The position numbers and the translations under genes were made by a program. DNA of 64,000 nt from assembly GCA_965153455.1 (NCBI GenBank), contig OZ234497.1, positions 6,200,001-6,264,000 on the forward strand. The letters are read 5' to 3'. The first letter of the stretch is position 1. Every line of letters begins with the position of its first letter. This document shows positions 1-12,800 of the stretch, in pieces. The stretch is from Sphagnum compactum (Eukaryota; Bryophyta; Sphagnopsida; Sphagnales). The notes beneath the pieces are model-generated. The model did not search any database. It worked only from the letters and a program-made list of their open reading frames with translations, and was not told where the DNA came from.

Positions 1-1980
1 GTAGTTAAGGGATTTTGTGAGGTTGTGGTGCACCATATTTGGGCAATTTTAGATGTTCACCTTAATGGGTGGTGTTGTTGGTAGATGTTACAAATGTTGT
101 CAACACAATTTTTTCGAAGGTTATCTTTCACGAGCTTCATGCTGCAAGTGGCCAATTGCCCCAACTCATCTTTTTTTCATGTTCCTTTTATGTCCATCAA
201 CCATGCCTCCATTATTCCTTGAGCATGCCTTTGATCACTTTACTTCTTAATTGGTTTTAATAATGGGGTTAGTGCTCTAGCCCCGCAAGTGCATAACTTG
301 GATTTCTTTTGGCTTGCCTTTTCATTTTCCCCATATTTTAGGTTTTACATCCTTTCAATAACATTAGGGTTTTAGACATTCCTAGACATTCCATTTGGTT
401 TTCCTTCCTTTACATCTTCCCATCTTTAGGAAGCCTTGGATACGGATGTTTACCATGCAAAGGCACTAATTTCAATGTTAAAGGACATCTAGGTGGTTTC
501 TAGGATCATTTTTTAAAGTTTTGCCAAATGCCATGTTATTTTCTTTTCAATGCCAAAATCAACCTTTTTTATTTGACATTTATTTAGTTTTTTGGGTTTA
601 GGTTTTTCAAAGTGTTTAAAAGTTCTTTTAGTTTGTTGACAAGTGTCATTCCCCATCTCTAAAGGGGGATAGGGTGCAAATGGGATACAATGAGCCAAAA
701 TGATTACTAAAAAAAAGGACTACACGTCTTTTCCCCCAAAAAACTTTTTCATATGAATGAATTTTGGAACGATTTTTTTTGCAACTTCTTATAATAAATG
801 CTTATAGTTGTCCAAATACATGACACATTTTTTTCTTCATCATTTTTGAATAAATATGAATTTTTGAAAGAGTCAGGTGATTTTTTGTAAATTCAGTGTT
901 TTGTTTTTAAAAATGATAATAATTTCAAATCATAACCATTTTTATTTAACATTTTTTTTTCTTATATAATAAAATATAAAATTTCTTAACACATCATGTA
1001 CATTCGAACTCATTTATGTGTGGTAAAAGACTTTTGAAATTTTAAAATTTTGGATCAATTTTGGAAAGTTCTTTGAATTTTTAAAGTTTTATAATTCCAC
1101 ATATTTTAAGGTATGAGTATTTTTTTAATGTGGTTAATTGGTCTTTATCCTCTTAATTTTCTCCCATCAAATATTTTTTATTATATGAGTCCTTTAAATA
1201 ATCCTTTGCAAAATTGACTCATGTTTGACACTTTTGTTGTGCATTTTTAAAGGTCCTAAATAAAAATTTTGACTTAAAATTACATCAAATGGATTTTTGG
1301 TTTGAATTCCTTAATATTCATATGAATGAAAAAACAATAACTTGACATGATTACCATGGCTTTAAATGGCAAAACATAAATATTTATTCAATTTTGATTT
1401 TTTTTTCTTTGCAATTTGACGCCCTTTTTGGCTCATTGTACTGTGACTACCCTCGATAGGTCTCATTTTTGTTAAAATCATTACTCAAATAACCTACTTG
1501 GGGAGTTAGGGGCTTGTGACTTTAATCATTGCTTATAGATTCTTGCAAGATTGTTGCCCATTTAATTAAAGGCCATAAATTCCAACAATTCAAATTTGCT
1601 TTTATTTTAAACCCATTTAATGTTAGTTCATGATTTTTTTCATTTGGTAGCACAAGCTTGCATTCTTAATTTTAAACAATTTTTAGAGGGGGGGAGTTTT
1701 TCTAATTTATAAAAAAAACCATTTCAAAAGTTTGCATGAACATTCCTTTTTCCAATATCATTTTTTACATGATTTTTCATCTTCATCATGCTCATTTAAA
1801 ATTTTAGATAAGCATAGGTTCGAATGTTTATTTTTTGATTCACCTAATTTTGTCATTTTATATGGTTTGAAACATCTTCTCTTCAATGTTGTGCACCAAG
1901 TTGGGCATTTAACCATATCTAACAACTATTGACTTAACCCATTACATTTGTGGCTAGCCTCTTGACTCAATGAACATACC
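1..1980. other. AT-rich intergenic DNA, no gene seen
   Basis: This stretch is AT-rich with many short T and A runs. The open frames are short, rich in Phe, Leu and Ser, and resemble no family I recognise. I see no splice-consistent exons. It is most likely decayed repeat DNA that leads into the retroelement remnant that follows. Confidence 0.6.
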
Positions 1981-1984
1981 CCTT

Positions 1985-2600
1985 CTTTAACGCTCCCATG
2001 GTGGGAAGTGCATAACAACCCGCGACATTGTTAGAGATGTTTTTGCTTCCATTGTAAGAAATGTTTGGTTTAATGTTTTGCATGACCAAATTTGTCCTTC
2101 CATCACCTTCCTTTTTAATCTTTGCATCAACAAGTGGATATTATGTTGTCCATGTATGGGGTCCACATTATAGTTAATGTTGTCATCACCATCCCAGCTC
2201 AAGCTAATTTAGTTTCACAAACAAACATTTCTTTGGAAATGACTATGATAATTACAACCTAGCAATGGAGGTGTGATGTTGCGAATGACGTTTTGGGGAT
2301 GTGTTTTTCCTTTTTACCATTGAAATGTTTAGGTGTTTACATCAACAAGCTAATAATTTTTTCATCAATGTGCTAACATGACATGGTCAACCGGGGTTTT
2401 AAAAGCCTACTTATGTTGGTCTTACATTCGATTTATAAGCAAAGGATGTCTATTGCTCTAAAAAAAATCAAGCCATTTTTATTTTCAAGCAATCCATTGA
2501 TGTTGGAAAGGCCTTTTTTTGGCTTGGTGTTTTTTTCAAAGTGCCCACCTATCACCTTGTTTAATCTACTTGTAATCAGTGAGGAGTTTAAAACATAGGT
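1985..2600 (+). mobile_element. Reverse-transcriptase-associated ORF remnant, copy 1
   Basis: Broken plus-strand frames carry fragments that match, in the same order, those of the minus-strand remnant at 3650-4300. They include a stretch reading FFHQCANMTWS near 2355 and, in another frame, KSLLMLVLHSIYKQRMSIAL from about 2398. The minus-strand copy has FLHDCANAMW and PFFVLVTFLCQKN at equivalent places. Several stops and frameshifts interrupt the reading. From memory, this looks like the C-terminal part of a plant retroelement ORF that sits beyond the reverse transcriptase and resembles a restriction-endonuclease-like domain. The family assignment is tentative. That the two copies are related is seen directly in the translations. 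Confidence 0.45.
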
Positions 2601-3649
2601 TGTGTTTTATTACCCATCTTCAAAGAGTCCCTGTTTCTTTCTTTTGCAGCCCCTGTTTACGTTTTGCTCTTTGGGTGTTGTCTTTTTTAATCATTAATTT
2701 TCATTTCTTGTTCCTTTTTCCCCCTTTTCGGATAAATGTTTTGTCTTTTATAAAGTTTGGCAAGGTTTCATCATACAAGGACTAAATGAAGGGTCTTTTC
2801 ACGTGTTTGAGTCCCTCCTAATCACACAAACAAATTTTCCCTTCCTCTAATGGTAACTTAAAAAACCCTTATTTAATAGTAAAGTAACTCAAACACGAGG
2901 TTGGAACCTTGTGTTCGCCCCATACATGGGGCCATACATGGGGTGAGATTGAAAACATAGCAACAAAAAAATACATATTGTCACGACAAGGGACAAAACC
3001 CATTTTCACACCCAAATTCAACATGATATGAGTTTCATGCCAAGTTGTTATGCCCATCACAAAACACATATCTTCCACATCATTATCATCATCATTTGAC
3101 ACCAACACCATTGTGCCATCACATTACTATTATTTGCTACTCTAATGAGTAAGTGAGCAAATAAGATATTCACGTTCTTTTTTGTTTTTTTAGTGTTTAG
3201 TTGTAATATATGGCAATAAAAAAAGGTTGTGTTGTGCAACTCATGCCCCCTTTTATTTTCTTTACAAAGATTTCTTTTGAAACACAAAAAAACTAGAATC
3301 CAATTTTCTTACAAATTAGAAATAATCTTGAGTTTTTTCTTTCAACAAAAAGCCAATGGTTATACAATTGCAACATAGCATTTGTGCAAGCATGATGACA
3401 AGCTCAAGTTCTAATTGTCAACATATTTATATTCAATGAGACATGTTCTTAAGATCAATATTGTGACATAAACATCGCATAATGAAGAAGATCAGATTTA
3501 AAATATAAGGAGAGCTGATGCTAAAATAAAAATCAAGAATAAAATTGTGTTAACCCTGCAAAACTTTATTCATAAACACATCGCAAATCCAAAAAATGTA
3601 CAAGGAAAAAAGAAAAATGAAAAGGATTAATTTATAGGACGTGAAATTA
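2601..3649. other. Intergenic spacer between the two inverted retroelement remnants
   Basis: No gene is supported here. The short frames on both strands are low-complexity. A small duplicated motif built on ccatacatgggg lies at about 2922-2943. Confidence 0.5.
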
Positions 3650-4300
3650 ACATAAACTAGATGTCAAAATCTTTCCATCTCAATAACCAACCACTGTAAG
3701 AGGTTAGCTCTGATGATGGGGGGTGATCTCTGAAGGGGTGGAAGTTGGGAAGTAGCTAGACCCACTGTTACCGCACAATTTAAGATGGAGGATGTTTGCA
3801 TCCTTGGCAATATAATTGAATTTTTTTGACATAGAAAAGTAACCAAGACAAAAAAAGGAGGGCCTTTTGGCCCTTTGAAGTTCCACATGGCATTGGCACA
3901 ATCATGTAAAAACACATCAGCTTATTTGTTTAGACATCCAAACACCTCAATTGTTAAAAGGAAGAATTGATTAGTGGGTTGTTGGTCATGATAGCTCCTT
4001 TATTTGGTTTGAATTGCTTTAGAGGCAACAAATCCTTAGGTTGTGCAGGGTCAAGGAAGTAAATCTGCTCATGTTGGGTCGGCAATGACAATGTTGGCTA
4101 AGGTGCAAATTCCATATTTGGTGAGCACAATTTCTACTCATTGAGTGGAACATGGTTGAAGGAAATGTGTGTATTTGTTCTTGTCCCACATGAAACCGAC
4201 ATCTTGTGCCATGACAACAAAAATGTTGTGAATTACATCATGGGTTTCTGTGTGTTCATCACCATGAGTGCATCATAGAATAAAACTAGTTTCAACTAGT
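3650..4300 (-). mobile_element. Reverse-transcriptase-associated ORF remnant, copy 2 (inverted relative to copy 1)
   Basis: Read on the minus strand from about 4220 to 3664, the translation contains GICTLANIVIADPT, then TIEVFGCLN, then FLHDCANAMWNF and a conserved tail, broken by several stop codons. The spacing of VEIVLT and TLANIVIADPT resembles the acidic core of a restriction-endonuclease-like fold found after some plant reverse transcriptases; this is my inference. The longest uninterrupted piece, 3664-3915, is 83 codons. The same block order occurs in plus orientation at 1985-2600. It is a dead fragment. Confidence 0.5.
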
Positions 4301-4650
4301 TTCCTCCCTTCTTTTGTTTTATTTTTGGTGTTTGATTGCAAAAGATCATTATCCCATGCTAGGTTTCCTTCTTTTTTTAGGGCTTTGCCAATGAGGAACA
4401 GGAAGGGTTGAGGAACCAAAACAAGAGACCAAAGTGGGGCCTAACATGGCACCACTTTAAGGAAAACTCTAATAATCAAATACCAGGCTGAATTGATCCT
4501 TAATACAATTACCTATACCATTCCATGGGGCAGTTTGATCTTGGCCAAATGTTTCAAAGAAGCTTGTTATGACCCGTTGTGTGATCATTTGAATTTCCAA
4601 AGAACCATTGTTTCTAGTTTTTTTAATATTTCAAAATCAGAGAATTGCTG

Positions 4651-4827
4651 GTTCCTGATATTTGAAAAAAATCAAATAAAATCAGAATCAAAGAACCATT
4701 GATGGTGGTTATTTCATATTTTAAAAAATAAAAATAAAATGCAATTTTCATAGAAAGAACCACAAAAGAATTGGCAATTTTTCTGGCCAGATAATTTGAT
4801 TTTTTTTTCAATATTTTGAGAACCACA
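4651..4827. repeat. Imperfect inverted repeat (fold-back or MITE-like)
   Basis: The left arm at about 4651-4680 (ggttcctgatatttgaaaa onward) pairs imperfectly with the right arm at about 4793-4827, whose reverse complement starts ggttctcaaaatattgaaaa. Between the arms is about 110 bp of AT-rich sequence that itself repeats pieces of the arms. I found no clear target-site duplication, so this is a candidate miniature element only. Confidence 0.4.
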
Positions 4828-5868
4828 ATTATATATCAAAATCAGGTCTTTGATTTTTTAAAACCATGATTATCATCTCTATGCACTATTCATTCATTGA
4901 CACGGTGACCATTGTGGATTAGATAGCATTTATGGAGAGGGGGGCTACCAATGGGTGATAACTTTCATGTGCATGGATGAAGAGTTTGATAATCCTCTTA
5001 TAAATGGATGAAAATTTTTCATAGCCTTCTTGTAGATGGATGAAAAAAGAGAGGGAGAAGTTCTGCATAGGTAGTAGTAAGAGAAAAAAGAGGAAGGCCA
5101 CTCAGAAGCTTGAAAATGTGTAAACAAAAAGTTATGTGTACAAGGTTGCAAGCTACTCGCACCTGGACTGCCCTGCTCTAATATTAATTATCAGAAATTA
5201 ATTAATTTCACATAATTAATTAATTAATTTTGAAAAACTCATTTCAACAAATGAAATATTCCTAAATATTCACTATTATCCTTCACAATACTATTTTTTT
5301 GGTTTGGAAAAAATAATTTCTGAAAATTTCAACATTTTCTGAAAATAATATAATAATTAATGTCAAATTGGCCAAGGTACGAGCCCTAAGGTACCATCTC
5401 AATTTATACTCATATTCCTAACCCTTGTCATTAGCCTAGGTCAAAAATGGTCACAAAATAGTGTTAAGAGCCAATATGAGATTATTGAACATGCAAATAT
5501 GTGAAAGGGTTAATGTTTTTTTTTTTCTTTTCTTTTGGAAAGGGGTAATAAAAGTAAAAGGATGAGATGTGATATTTTTTGGGTTTCCTCCCTTGGGTGA
5601 GCAAGTTTGGTGATTTTTTTTTCATTAGCAAAATTGGTCGATTTTACAAATGAAAAAAAAAAAAAACAAAATTTTCCCAATTTTCTTCTTGTCCAAGAAA
5701 TGACAAATTTTTTTGAAAGAGAAACACTAACTATACTACTAAGAAATACCCCCCAAAATATATTATATCTTGTTAGGTATGGTTAAACTTAACCAAACTC
5801 TAGAACTACCTAATCTTCATTTTCCAAATTTGATACAAACCCACCTAATTTTCATGTTTTTGCATGCA

Positions 5869-5906
5869 ATATATATATATATATATATATAGATATAGAT
5901 ATATAA
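5869..5906. repeat. (AT)n microsatellite grading into GATATA repeats
   Basis: An uninterrupted AT dinucleotide run is followed by agatatagatatata. It has no evident role. Confidence 0.9.
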
Positions 5907-6857
5907 GTCTATTTCCCATCTTATTATGCATTCATTCCATTGATGACATCCATCCAAGTTTATGAAATTTCTAGACTATATTTGGATGTTCATGGTTCAT
6001 GGCAAAAATGAGATGTGCATTGTCATCTCTTTGCTTGATTCACGTGGTGGTCTTCACATTATTAATTTTTTAAGTCCATAGCAATCCCCCTAGAGTTGAT
6101 GCCACAAAGATGATCTTGTCTATGGCCAACAAATTATTTTATTTTATTTTACTTTTTTATTATTTTATTATTTTTGGTGTGTCTACATGGAGGAATGGGA
6201 ACAAATTTTCTTCCAATTTTCTTCCAATTTTCTTCTAGCTTAATGCTCACAAGTTTGGTTTCTTCCTAGCCTAGGCTAGTTTAGTTTGTTCTCACAAGCA
6301 TTTCCTTGAAGTACCTAAAAACATGGATTTTGAGGGCCCATCACATGATACTTGGCAAGCACTTGTAAAATTCCAAAAAAAAAGGTACTTGTAAATCCCT
6401 TCTTTCATTATCCAACATACATAGCTTATGATGCAAAAGACCCTATCCCTCAATTTCATGGAGCTCCTTTCTCTTTGTTTTTGGGGAAGGGGGGGGGGGG
6501 AGGAGAGAGGACACTTGTTGATTCTTTAAGCTCATAACCAAATGAAAAATTTAAAATGCATTATTTTACCTAGTTAATATGGAATATTGCTTGAAAAGGG
6601 GTTTTATTTATGCTTTTAAAAAGGCTTTATTATTTTACCTTGAAGCAAGCTCTCTATGTTGTTGCACTTACTATGATGACAATTTAAAAATTATGAATAT
6701 ATATCTTTTTTTTTCCTATAAATTATGTCGGTTTAAGCTAAAAATGGATTTGTCTTTAATATGTCGGTGATCTTTGAAAAAAAACTAAGATAGACATGCC
6801 CAATGTATACATACATACATACATATATAATTTGGGCCTCCAAGTGTTGGCATTGCC

Positions 6858-6905
6858 GCAATGCACTCACAAAAGCATGAAGCAATGCACTCACAAAAGC
6901 ATGAA
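6858..6905. repeat. Perfect 24-bp tandem duplication
   Basis: The unit starting gcaatgcactcacaaaagca occurs twice, at 6858-6881 and 6882-6905, with no difference between copies. This indicates a recent duplication. Confidence 0.9.
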
Positions 6906-7006
6906 GTTTGCGAAGCATCTTGTGGATGAGGTGTCGAATATGAGTGTGCATTAGTTTTTACAACATCCATTCCACCCTTGAACTTGCTTGTCCTCGTGTG
7001 TATGTA

Positions 7007-7030
7007 TTTAGGGTTTAGGGTTTAGGGTTC
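7007..7030 (+). repeat. Interstitial plant telomere-type repeats
   Basis: Three consecutive tttaggg units (the Arabidopsis-type plant telomere heptamer) end in tt. Interstitial copies can come from repair or from telo-box promoter motifs. No gene start lies immediately downstream, so a repair or repeat origin is more likely. Confidence 0.85.
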
Positions 7031-7098
7031 ATGGTCCACAACACCTACATTCTCAACCGGCCGGTCACACCGAAAGACCCTCCCCCCAAGTAAAGAAA

Positions 7099-7119
7099 AA
7101 ACACACACACACACACACA
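7099..7119. repeat. (AC)n microsatellite
   Basis: About ten AC units in a row. Confidence 0.9.
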
Positions 7120-7348
7120 AGCTACTTGAGAATCCTCAACACAAATGATTTTTTTTCAAAACCTGAAGGGAGTATAGCTTATATCACCCAATAGGAATTC
7201 ACCATTCCCCATTTAATCTTCTAATAAGAGGGTGTTACTATTGTTTTTCCAACCCAAAATGGCCAAATTTTTTTTAAGAAAAAAACAATGTAGTTAGGTG
7301 GGTACCTAAAAGAACTCTATAGGGAGGGCGGGGGATGGGGGGACCCCC

Positions 7349-7586
7349 AAAAAAAAAAAAAAAAAAAAAAAAACAGAAAACAAAGGAAAAAACAGGTGCT
7401 CTGTCGTGGAACACATGAAATTACCCAACGGTCTCCACATATGTGTGTCCAGCGGATGGTGCGCCACGGAGCATATTTTCTGGAAACCGCAGTAGGGACC
7501 ACCGGACAATAGGGACCCAGGCCACCTACTGTTGCAAAGACAGTACGGTAAGACGCTGCGGAGCCGATTTGGGGGGGGGGGGGGGG
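7349..7586. repeat. Segment bounded by poly-A (7349-7373) and poly-G (7571-7586) tracts
   Basis: A run of about 25 A follows a G-rich and C-rich patch (gggggacccccaaa). A run of 16 G lies about 200 bp further on. The DNA between is less AT-rich than its surroundings and holds no convincing reading frame. It may be an old retroposon, but I could not find its ends. Confidence 0.6.
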
Positions 7587-7796
7587 AGAAACCGATGGAT
7601 AATAGAACTAAAAAACTGATTAGAAGAGAAGATCCACTGGATAAAGACTCAATTCATCGGATTTTACAACGGACCGGAAGATATTCTACGCTTGCCTTTT
7701 TCTTTCTACCTGGGAAGTCTTTTTACACCTACGCACTCTGTTTTTTTTGGCCCTGACGGTCATCCTATTATACAATGGCACGTATGTCATCTTAAC

Positions 7797-7955
7797 CATT
7801 AGAAACTAGAATTACCCAAAGGTTTACTATCACATCTGTCCAAAGGTACTAACCCATTGGAAACTAGAATTATCCAGAGGTTATATTTACATCTATCCAA
7901 AGGCACGCATCCAATTAGCCCCTGGAAACTGGAATTACACAGAGGTTATATCTCC
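7797..7955. repeat. Diverged tandem repeat, about 58-66 bp per unit, 2.5 copies
   Basis: Three successive units begin at about 7797, 7855 and 7921. Each carries a version of ggaaactagaattacccag and then ggttatatt. The first two also share acatctatccaaaggca. They differ at several positions, so the duplication is old. Confidence 0.75.
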
Positions 7956-8099
7956 GGAACCGTAGGATATTGTGGCATTTGTACCGGGGTTGAAAGCGTT
8001 GTCACTTCTGTGTCGTGACATGAACCCCGGGTCTGACGTTTTCACCGGAGGTCAAAAGTGGGCGAGAACGACGAAATCCCCGGCAAATGCGTTGCCAGA

Positions 8100-8462
8100 G
8101 CGTTGCGCGTGTGCGTTGATGCTCTCTGCGTTTTCTTGCTCGTGATTCTTCCTGTTGTACTCTCTCTGTGTTTTCTCTCTCAGTTTTTCTTCTCAAGCAG
8201 TGGACGCAAAAACAGAGAGAGAGAGAGAGAGAGGGAGCAGAGAGAGAGCGAGCTTTTGCAGCAATCTGTGGGAGTGTATTCTTTCTTTATTCCTTCTTTG
8301 TGGAAGTGTCGGAATCTTGATCAAGAACTGGCAGCAGTAGCAGAAGGGAGGAGGAGAAGGAACAGGAACAGGAAGAACAGGAAGAAGAGAAATGGGTTTT
8401 GTGTAATTTTCAATTCTCAAGTTCTGCCAGGGCTTGGAGACAAGGGTTTTTGGTTTTCTCAA
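8100..8462 (+). promoter_or_regulatory. Probable promoter and first non-coding leader exon of the DA2-like gene, with GA-repeat tract
   Basis: Base composition turns GC-richer here and a nearly pure GA tract runs over 8213-8250, typical of plant core promoters and leaders. A plausible donor (caag then gtttgt) lies at 8462-8463, and an acceptor (tttgcag then gttggc) lies near 9793, about 75 bp before the start codon of the E3 gene. A leader intron of about 1.3 kb is therefore likely. The transcription start site cannot be read from sequence. The open frame crossing this region is low-complexity and is not considered coding. Confidence 0.5.
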
Positions 8463-9870
8463 GGTTTGTTTTGTCCCTTCTTTTTTGCTCTTTTCTGTGA
8501 GGTTTTTTTTTTGGGTCTGTTTTTGTTCTTCTTCTTTTTTTCTTTTTTTCCTCTGTTTTTTTTGGATGGCTTGTATAGATGGGTGGATGTGTTTGTGTAA
8601 TTTTTATAGCTTGTTTTTTAGGAGTGGAGGAGGAAGAGTGGAAAGGGTTGTAGGATTTTGATTTTGAGGGATGGGTTTTTTTTTTCTTTTTTTTGGGTTT
8701 CTTGGTTGCTCGTTATCATATGGTGTGGTGGAGGGTTTTGAGATTTTTGCATGGGTGTCGTTCAGTAAAAGAAAAAAATGGGATTGTGGGAAATGATAGC
8801 AAATGGGCATTTCTCCTCTATTACAATAAAGTTTCTCTTTTGGACAATCCGTGAAGAAGAAGAAGATTGTGCACCCACCATGTGAGAGGAAACAAAGGCA
8901 TCATCAATCTAGCTTTTGATGCAATAGAGCCTCTTTGACTTTCAAAGAATTTCAAAGGGATTGGGATTCAAAAGCACTAAGCCAGGGGTTGAAAATCCTT
9001 GAATGTACCTGCACTTGCAAATTCCTGTATTTGGTGCTTGGTTGGGAGACAAAAACATCCCATGTTTCTTGTGCTTTTTTTTCTTTCCCAAAGGTGCTGC
9101 CTTCTGGGGACAGATTCTTTTAACTCCTGGTTTTTTTTAAGAAGATCAGTCTGTGGATTGTATCTCTGAAATGAAATGGGCAATTTTTTGGAATCCATTG
9201 GGGTTTTGATAGGATGGGTTTTTGTGAGGATACAAACGCATAGGTTTGGAATCTCAAAATCAGCAAGTCCTTTTGTGCTGCTGCATGCTCTTGTTTTCAT
9301 CAGTAGACAGAAAATCAACTTGTAGTCATCATAACCTAAAGGCACCTACCTACTATCTCTATGTAATACATTTTGAGGAAACAGATGGATGTTGAGAAGG
9401 CCATGCATCTCTTCTCAAGTAAAGCCTGATTTTTTTTTCCCCATGGAATGAATGCCTTTGCAAGGCTTAAGTTGATGAAAGCTTCAGACTGTCATGTAGA
9501 ACTTATCCACAAAGGCAGAATTTTGTTTGTCTCTTTGGTGCGTCTGTAGTTGCTTAGGGCAGCATATAAGAAACAACCCACGCCATCCTGCATTTTTGAG
9601 CTTTATTATGTTCTGGGAAATTTTCTTTGTTGGATATGGTGAAAGAGTGGCAATGCCCAACTGCACTTGGTGAAGTAGAAGACAACTAAGCTCTAAATCT
9701 AGAAATTGCAAGGTGAGCTTTTTGGGTCATGCTAGAGACAGCCACTCTTTTGTGCAGCAAGCATTGGGCTTACAGGAGATGTTATGTTTGCAGGTTGGCA
9801 GCTAGTGAGGAGCAGTTTTTCATGCTTTTTATGGAATTATTATGTGGTGTTTCACATTTGACATAGAATC

Positions 9871-12800
9871 ATGGGCAACAAAATAACACGTAGGCGACCA
9901 GCAATTGATGACCGCCATACACGACTCCAAGGATTGTACCCTCCCAAAGATGTCGATACACGGAAGCTGCGCCGCCTCATTCTCGATTCCAAATTGGCTC
10001 CTTGCTATCCTGGAGGTGAGGAGCCTGCAGTCGAGCTTGAAGAATGCCCTATTTGCTTCCTGGTAGGCACAATTTCTCTCTCACCCTTTCTTCTCTGCAA
10101 AAGCAGTTTTCTCTAAGGCAACAGGAAAGACAATTAGGCTAGCTAGCTACACCCAAAGTGCTGTTAAGGTGACACACAGGACGATGCTACGTTATTGCAG
10201 TCTCACAGTTGAAGCTAATTTTGGGGGCAGTGATGGGGGTGTTGTTGTTGGGCCATGAACAGCATTACCCAAGTCTCAATCGTTCCAAATGTTGCACCAA
10301 AGGCATCTGCACAGGTGCTCTATACTCTATGAGTACTATACCAAGTCATCTTCTTCCTATGCAGATATTGTCGAGTGTGACCAATATGTTGGAATACATA
10401 ACATGTCAAGTGTGCTTCATGATACTGTCGCTGTCCAGTAAATTATACTGAGCCAAAGTATGTGTGATTTGCAGAGTGTTTCTTGCAGGTGAAGTCTCCG
10501 AATGTCACTCGACCAACTCAGTATCCTTTTCTGCTTTTCTCTTCTGCATATTAATGGCTTAAATAATGTATGCATTCACTGTTGGGTCTCCAAACAGCTG
10601 AGTAGTTTGGGAAGTTTTTGGGGAGTAGACAAAACAGAGTTGCAAGTAGAAAGGCATATAAAATCAGAATCGTAGAGGTGATACAGTAGGATTTCTTAAC
10701 AATGATGGTGATAGATGCCCATATTGCAAAATGGCAAACTATTCAGTCGAGTATCGTGGCCCAAAGAGCATGGAAGAGAAAGGCGTTGAACAAGCGGTCT
10801 GCCCCAGATTCCTTTCTTTTTTTCCTTTTCATTGATGATTGCTTTCATGGTTCAGTATTGCAATTGCTTTTATGCCTGGCTCTCTTTCTCTGCATCAATT
10901 GATGTTTCTTCTGGATCTTTGGGGCATCTACTACTATCTCATTTCTGATATTTCTTCCATTGTAATTCAGGAAGAGCAAAAAGTTATAGAAGCCAAGATT
11001 CGGATGCGGCAACAAGAACTACATGATGATGAGGAGCGTGAGCATCGGCGTGATGATGACCTCAGAGACACCTGTGCTCCTCCACATCATCCCATTCCGA
11101 GTCTGGCTGACTCAATTGCTCATGATTCTGAGCAGGACAACTGGCGAGCAGTGTGGGAAACCATCAGTCATCCTTCACAGGTTAGCTCCCTCTCTGAATA
11201 CACTGAGCTGGATACCTTTGTCAGCCGCTTGTGGCCCCGTAAACCAAAAGCCTGTAAAGCAAAAGCAGGGTGGCAACCCAATCTGGACCTTGCCTACTAC
11301 CATCCTGGCCCAATGGAAAATCTGAAGCACCAGGGTTATGATTATTCAAAGGCCCTGGCTTCAGTTACATATGGGAGTTCGGAAAAGGCACATTCTTGGA
11401 TGTGGCAGCAGCAGCGGGCCCTGGAAAATTTGAGTCCCCCCTTATTTTCCCAAAGTTATCCACCACCTAGTAGAATGCCAGACTATTGTTGCCGAGAAGT
11501 AATACTCATGGAGCCCAATGTATTGAGCCGGCACCCTTTGTCAAAGACAGCATGGGGGTTTGCTGAAAATACACCCAATATGTTGAGCTGTCACCCTTTG
11601 CTGAAGATGGCATTGGGTGCTGACAGAAGTTCATGTGTTGTTGAGGTTAAACCTGACGAAATCCAAAAGGCGATGGTAAGCAATCAAAAGATTTCTCTGC
11701 TGCAGAATGAACAGTATACAGAGGTAAATTCAGCTTCCTAATAATAATAGCAGAATTTTGCTCAAAGGGTGTAAGAAGAAAGATGATTCTGAGACTCTAA
11801 AATGACAATCTGATAGCAGTAAACTTGAACCATTAAGTTCACATTATTGATTTGAGAATTGGGAGCCTGATTTGGGGCTGATTTCTCTGTGTAAATATTG
11901 TGCTTTTCCTGTGCAATAAGAGGAGTAAGAGTTTCATATTGTGTCAAACAAATGTGTGGGATGACAGGGTCCCCTATCATCAGGGGTGTCTGAGAGACCA
12001 GTTTTGGCAATGGAACCAGACTCCTTGTGGGTCCAGGGCACTCAACAGCATGAAGCAGACGATGATGATGATGGCAGAGCTCCTCAACATACAACACCTG
12101 CTCTGGGTCCTCAACAAGGAGCACCTGCTCTCAGGAATCATGGTTTCCCAACACCACAAGCGCCTCCAGGTGCCCAGTTAACAAGTGGAGCACCACCATC
12201 CTCTGGATTTTCCCGGCATAACAGGTTTTAGCAAACATCAGCCCACCTCATATTTTCTTGATTAAAAGCATAGGAAAATAGAGTGTCATGTTGGATGTTC
12301 TGGAATTTGACACACAGTGAGAAATGATGGGCAGGGATGATGAGTTTGATCTGGATTTGGAGGATATAATGGTCATGGAAGCTATCTGGCTTTCCATTCA
12401 GGTATTCTCCCATCTGAATTGATGTATTGAGTCTTATGGAAATCTTCCATGTTTAGACTGGATATCATTCATTTCTATTAGGTCGGTCATTCACAGAAAG
12501 AGGGGTGAGACTTCATTCTGTTTGGTCTACCTCAGGGTTGAACTTTTACTGAGTAGTCATATGATATGTGTGCTGTGGTTTAGGAGCAAGGGGCTCGGCA
12601 CAGATACAGAGATGATGAACCACGTATGTCAACTTCTCCAGGCAGCTTTCCAACATTGATGACCAATTATAGTCTTGGTTCTGACGGAGACACTGATTTG
12701 GGAGAAATAATTTTGCCACCACCTCCACCACCCCCTCCTTTGCTACCTGTACCACCTCCACTGTCAGCTTTTGATATCCAAGAGCAGGCTCCAGGAAGGC

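Larger units (their letters stand above)
4301..6850. other. AT-rich intergenic DNA
   Basis: I see no supported gene. The region contains a fold-back-like inverted repeat (4651-4827), an AT dinucleotide tract and a 12-bp tandem repeat of aattttcttcc at about 6208-6237. All frames are short and unlike known proteins. Confidence 0.55.

Noticed and set aside
8058-8600. Open plus-strand frame of 180 codons upstream of the E3 gene
   Set aside because: The translation is low-complexity (EREREREQRES, then Phe runs) and spans the GA tract and a likely splice donor. It fits a leader exon and intron better than a protein.
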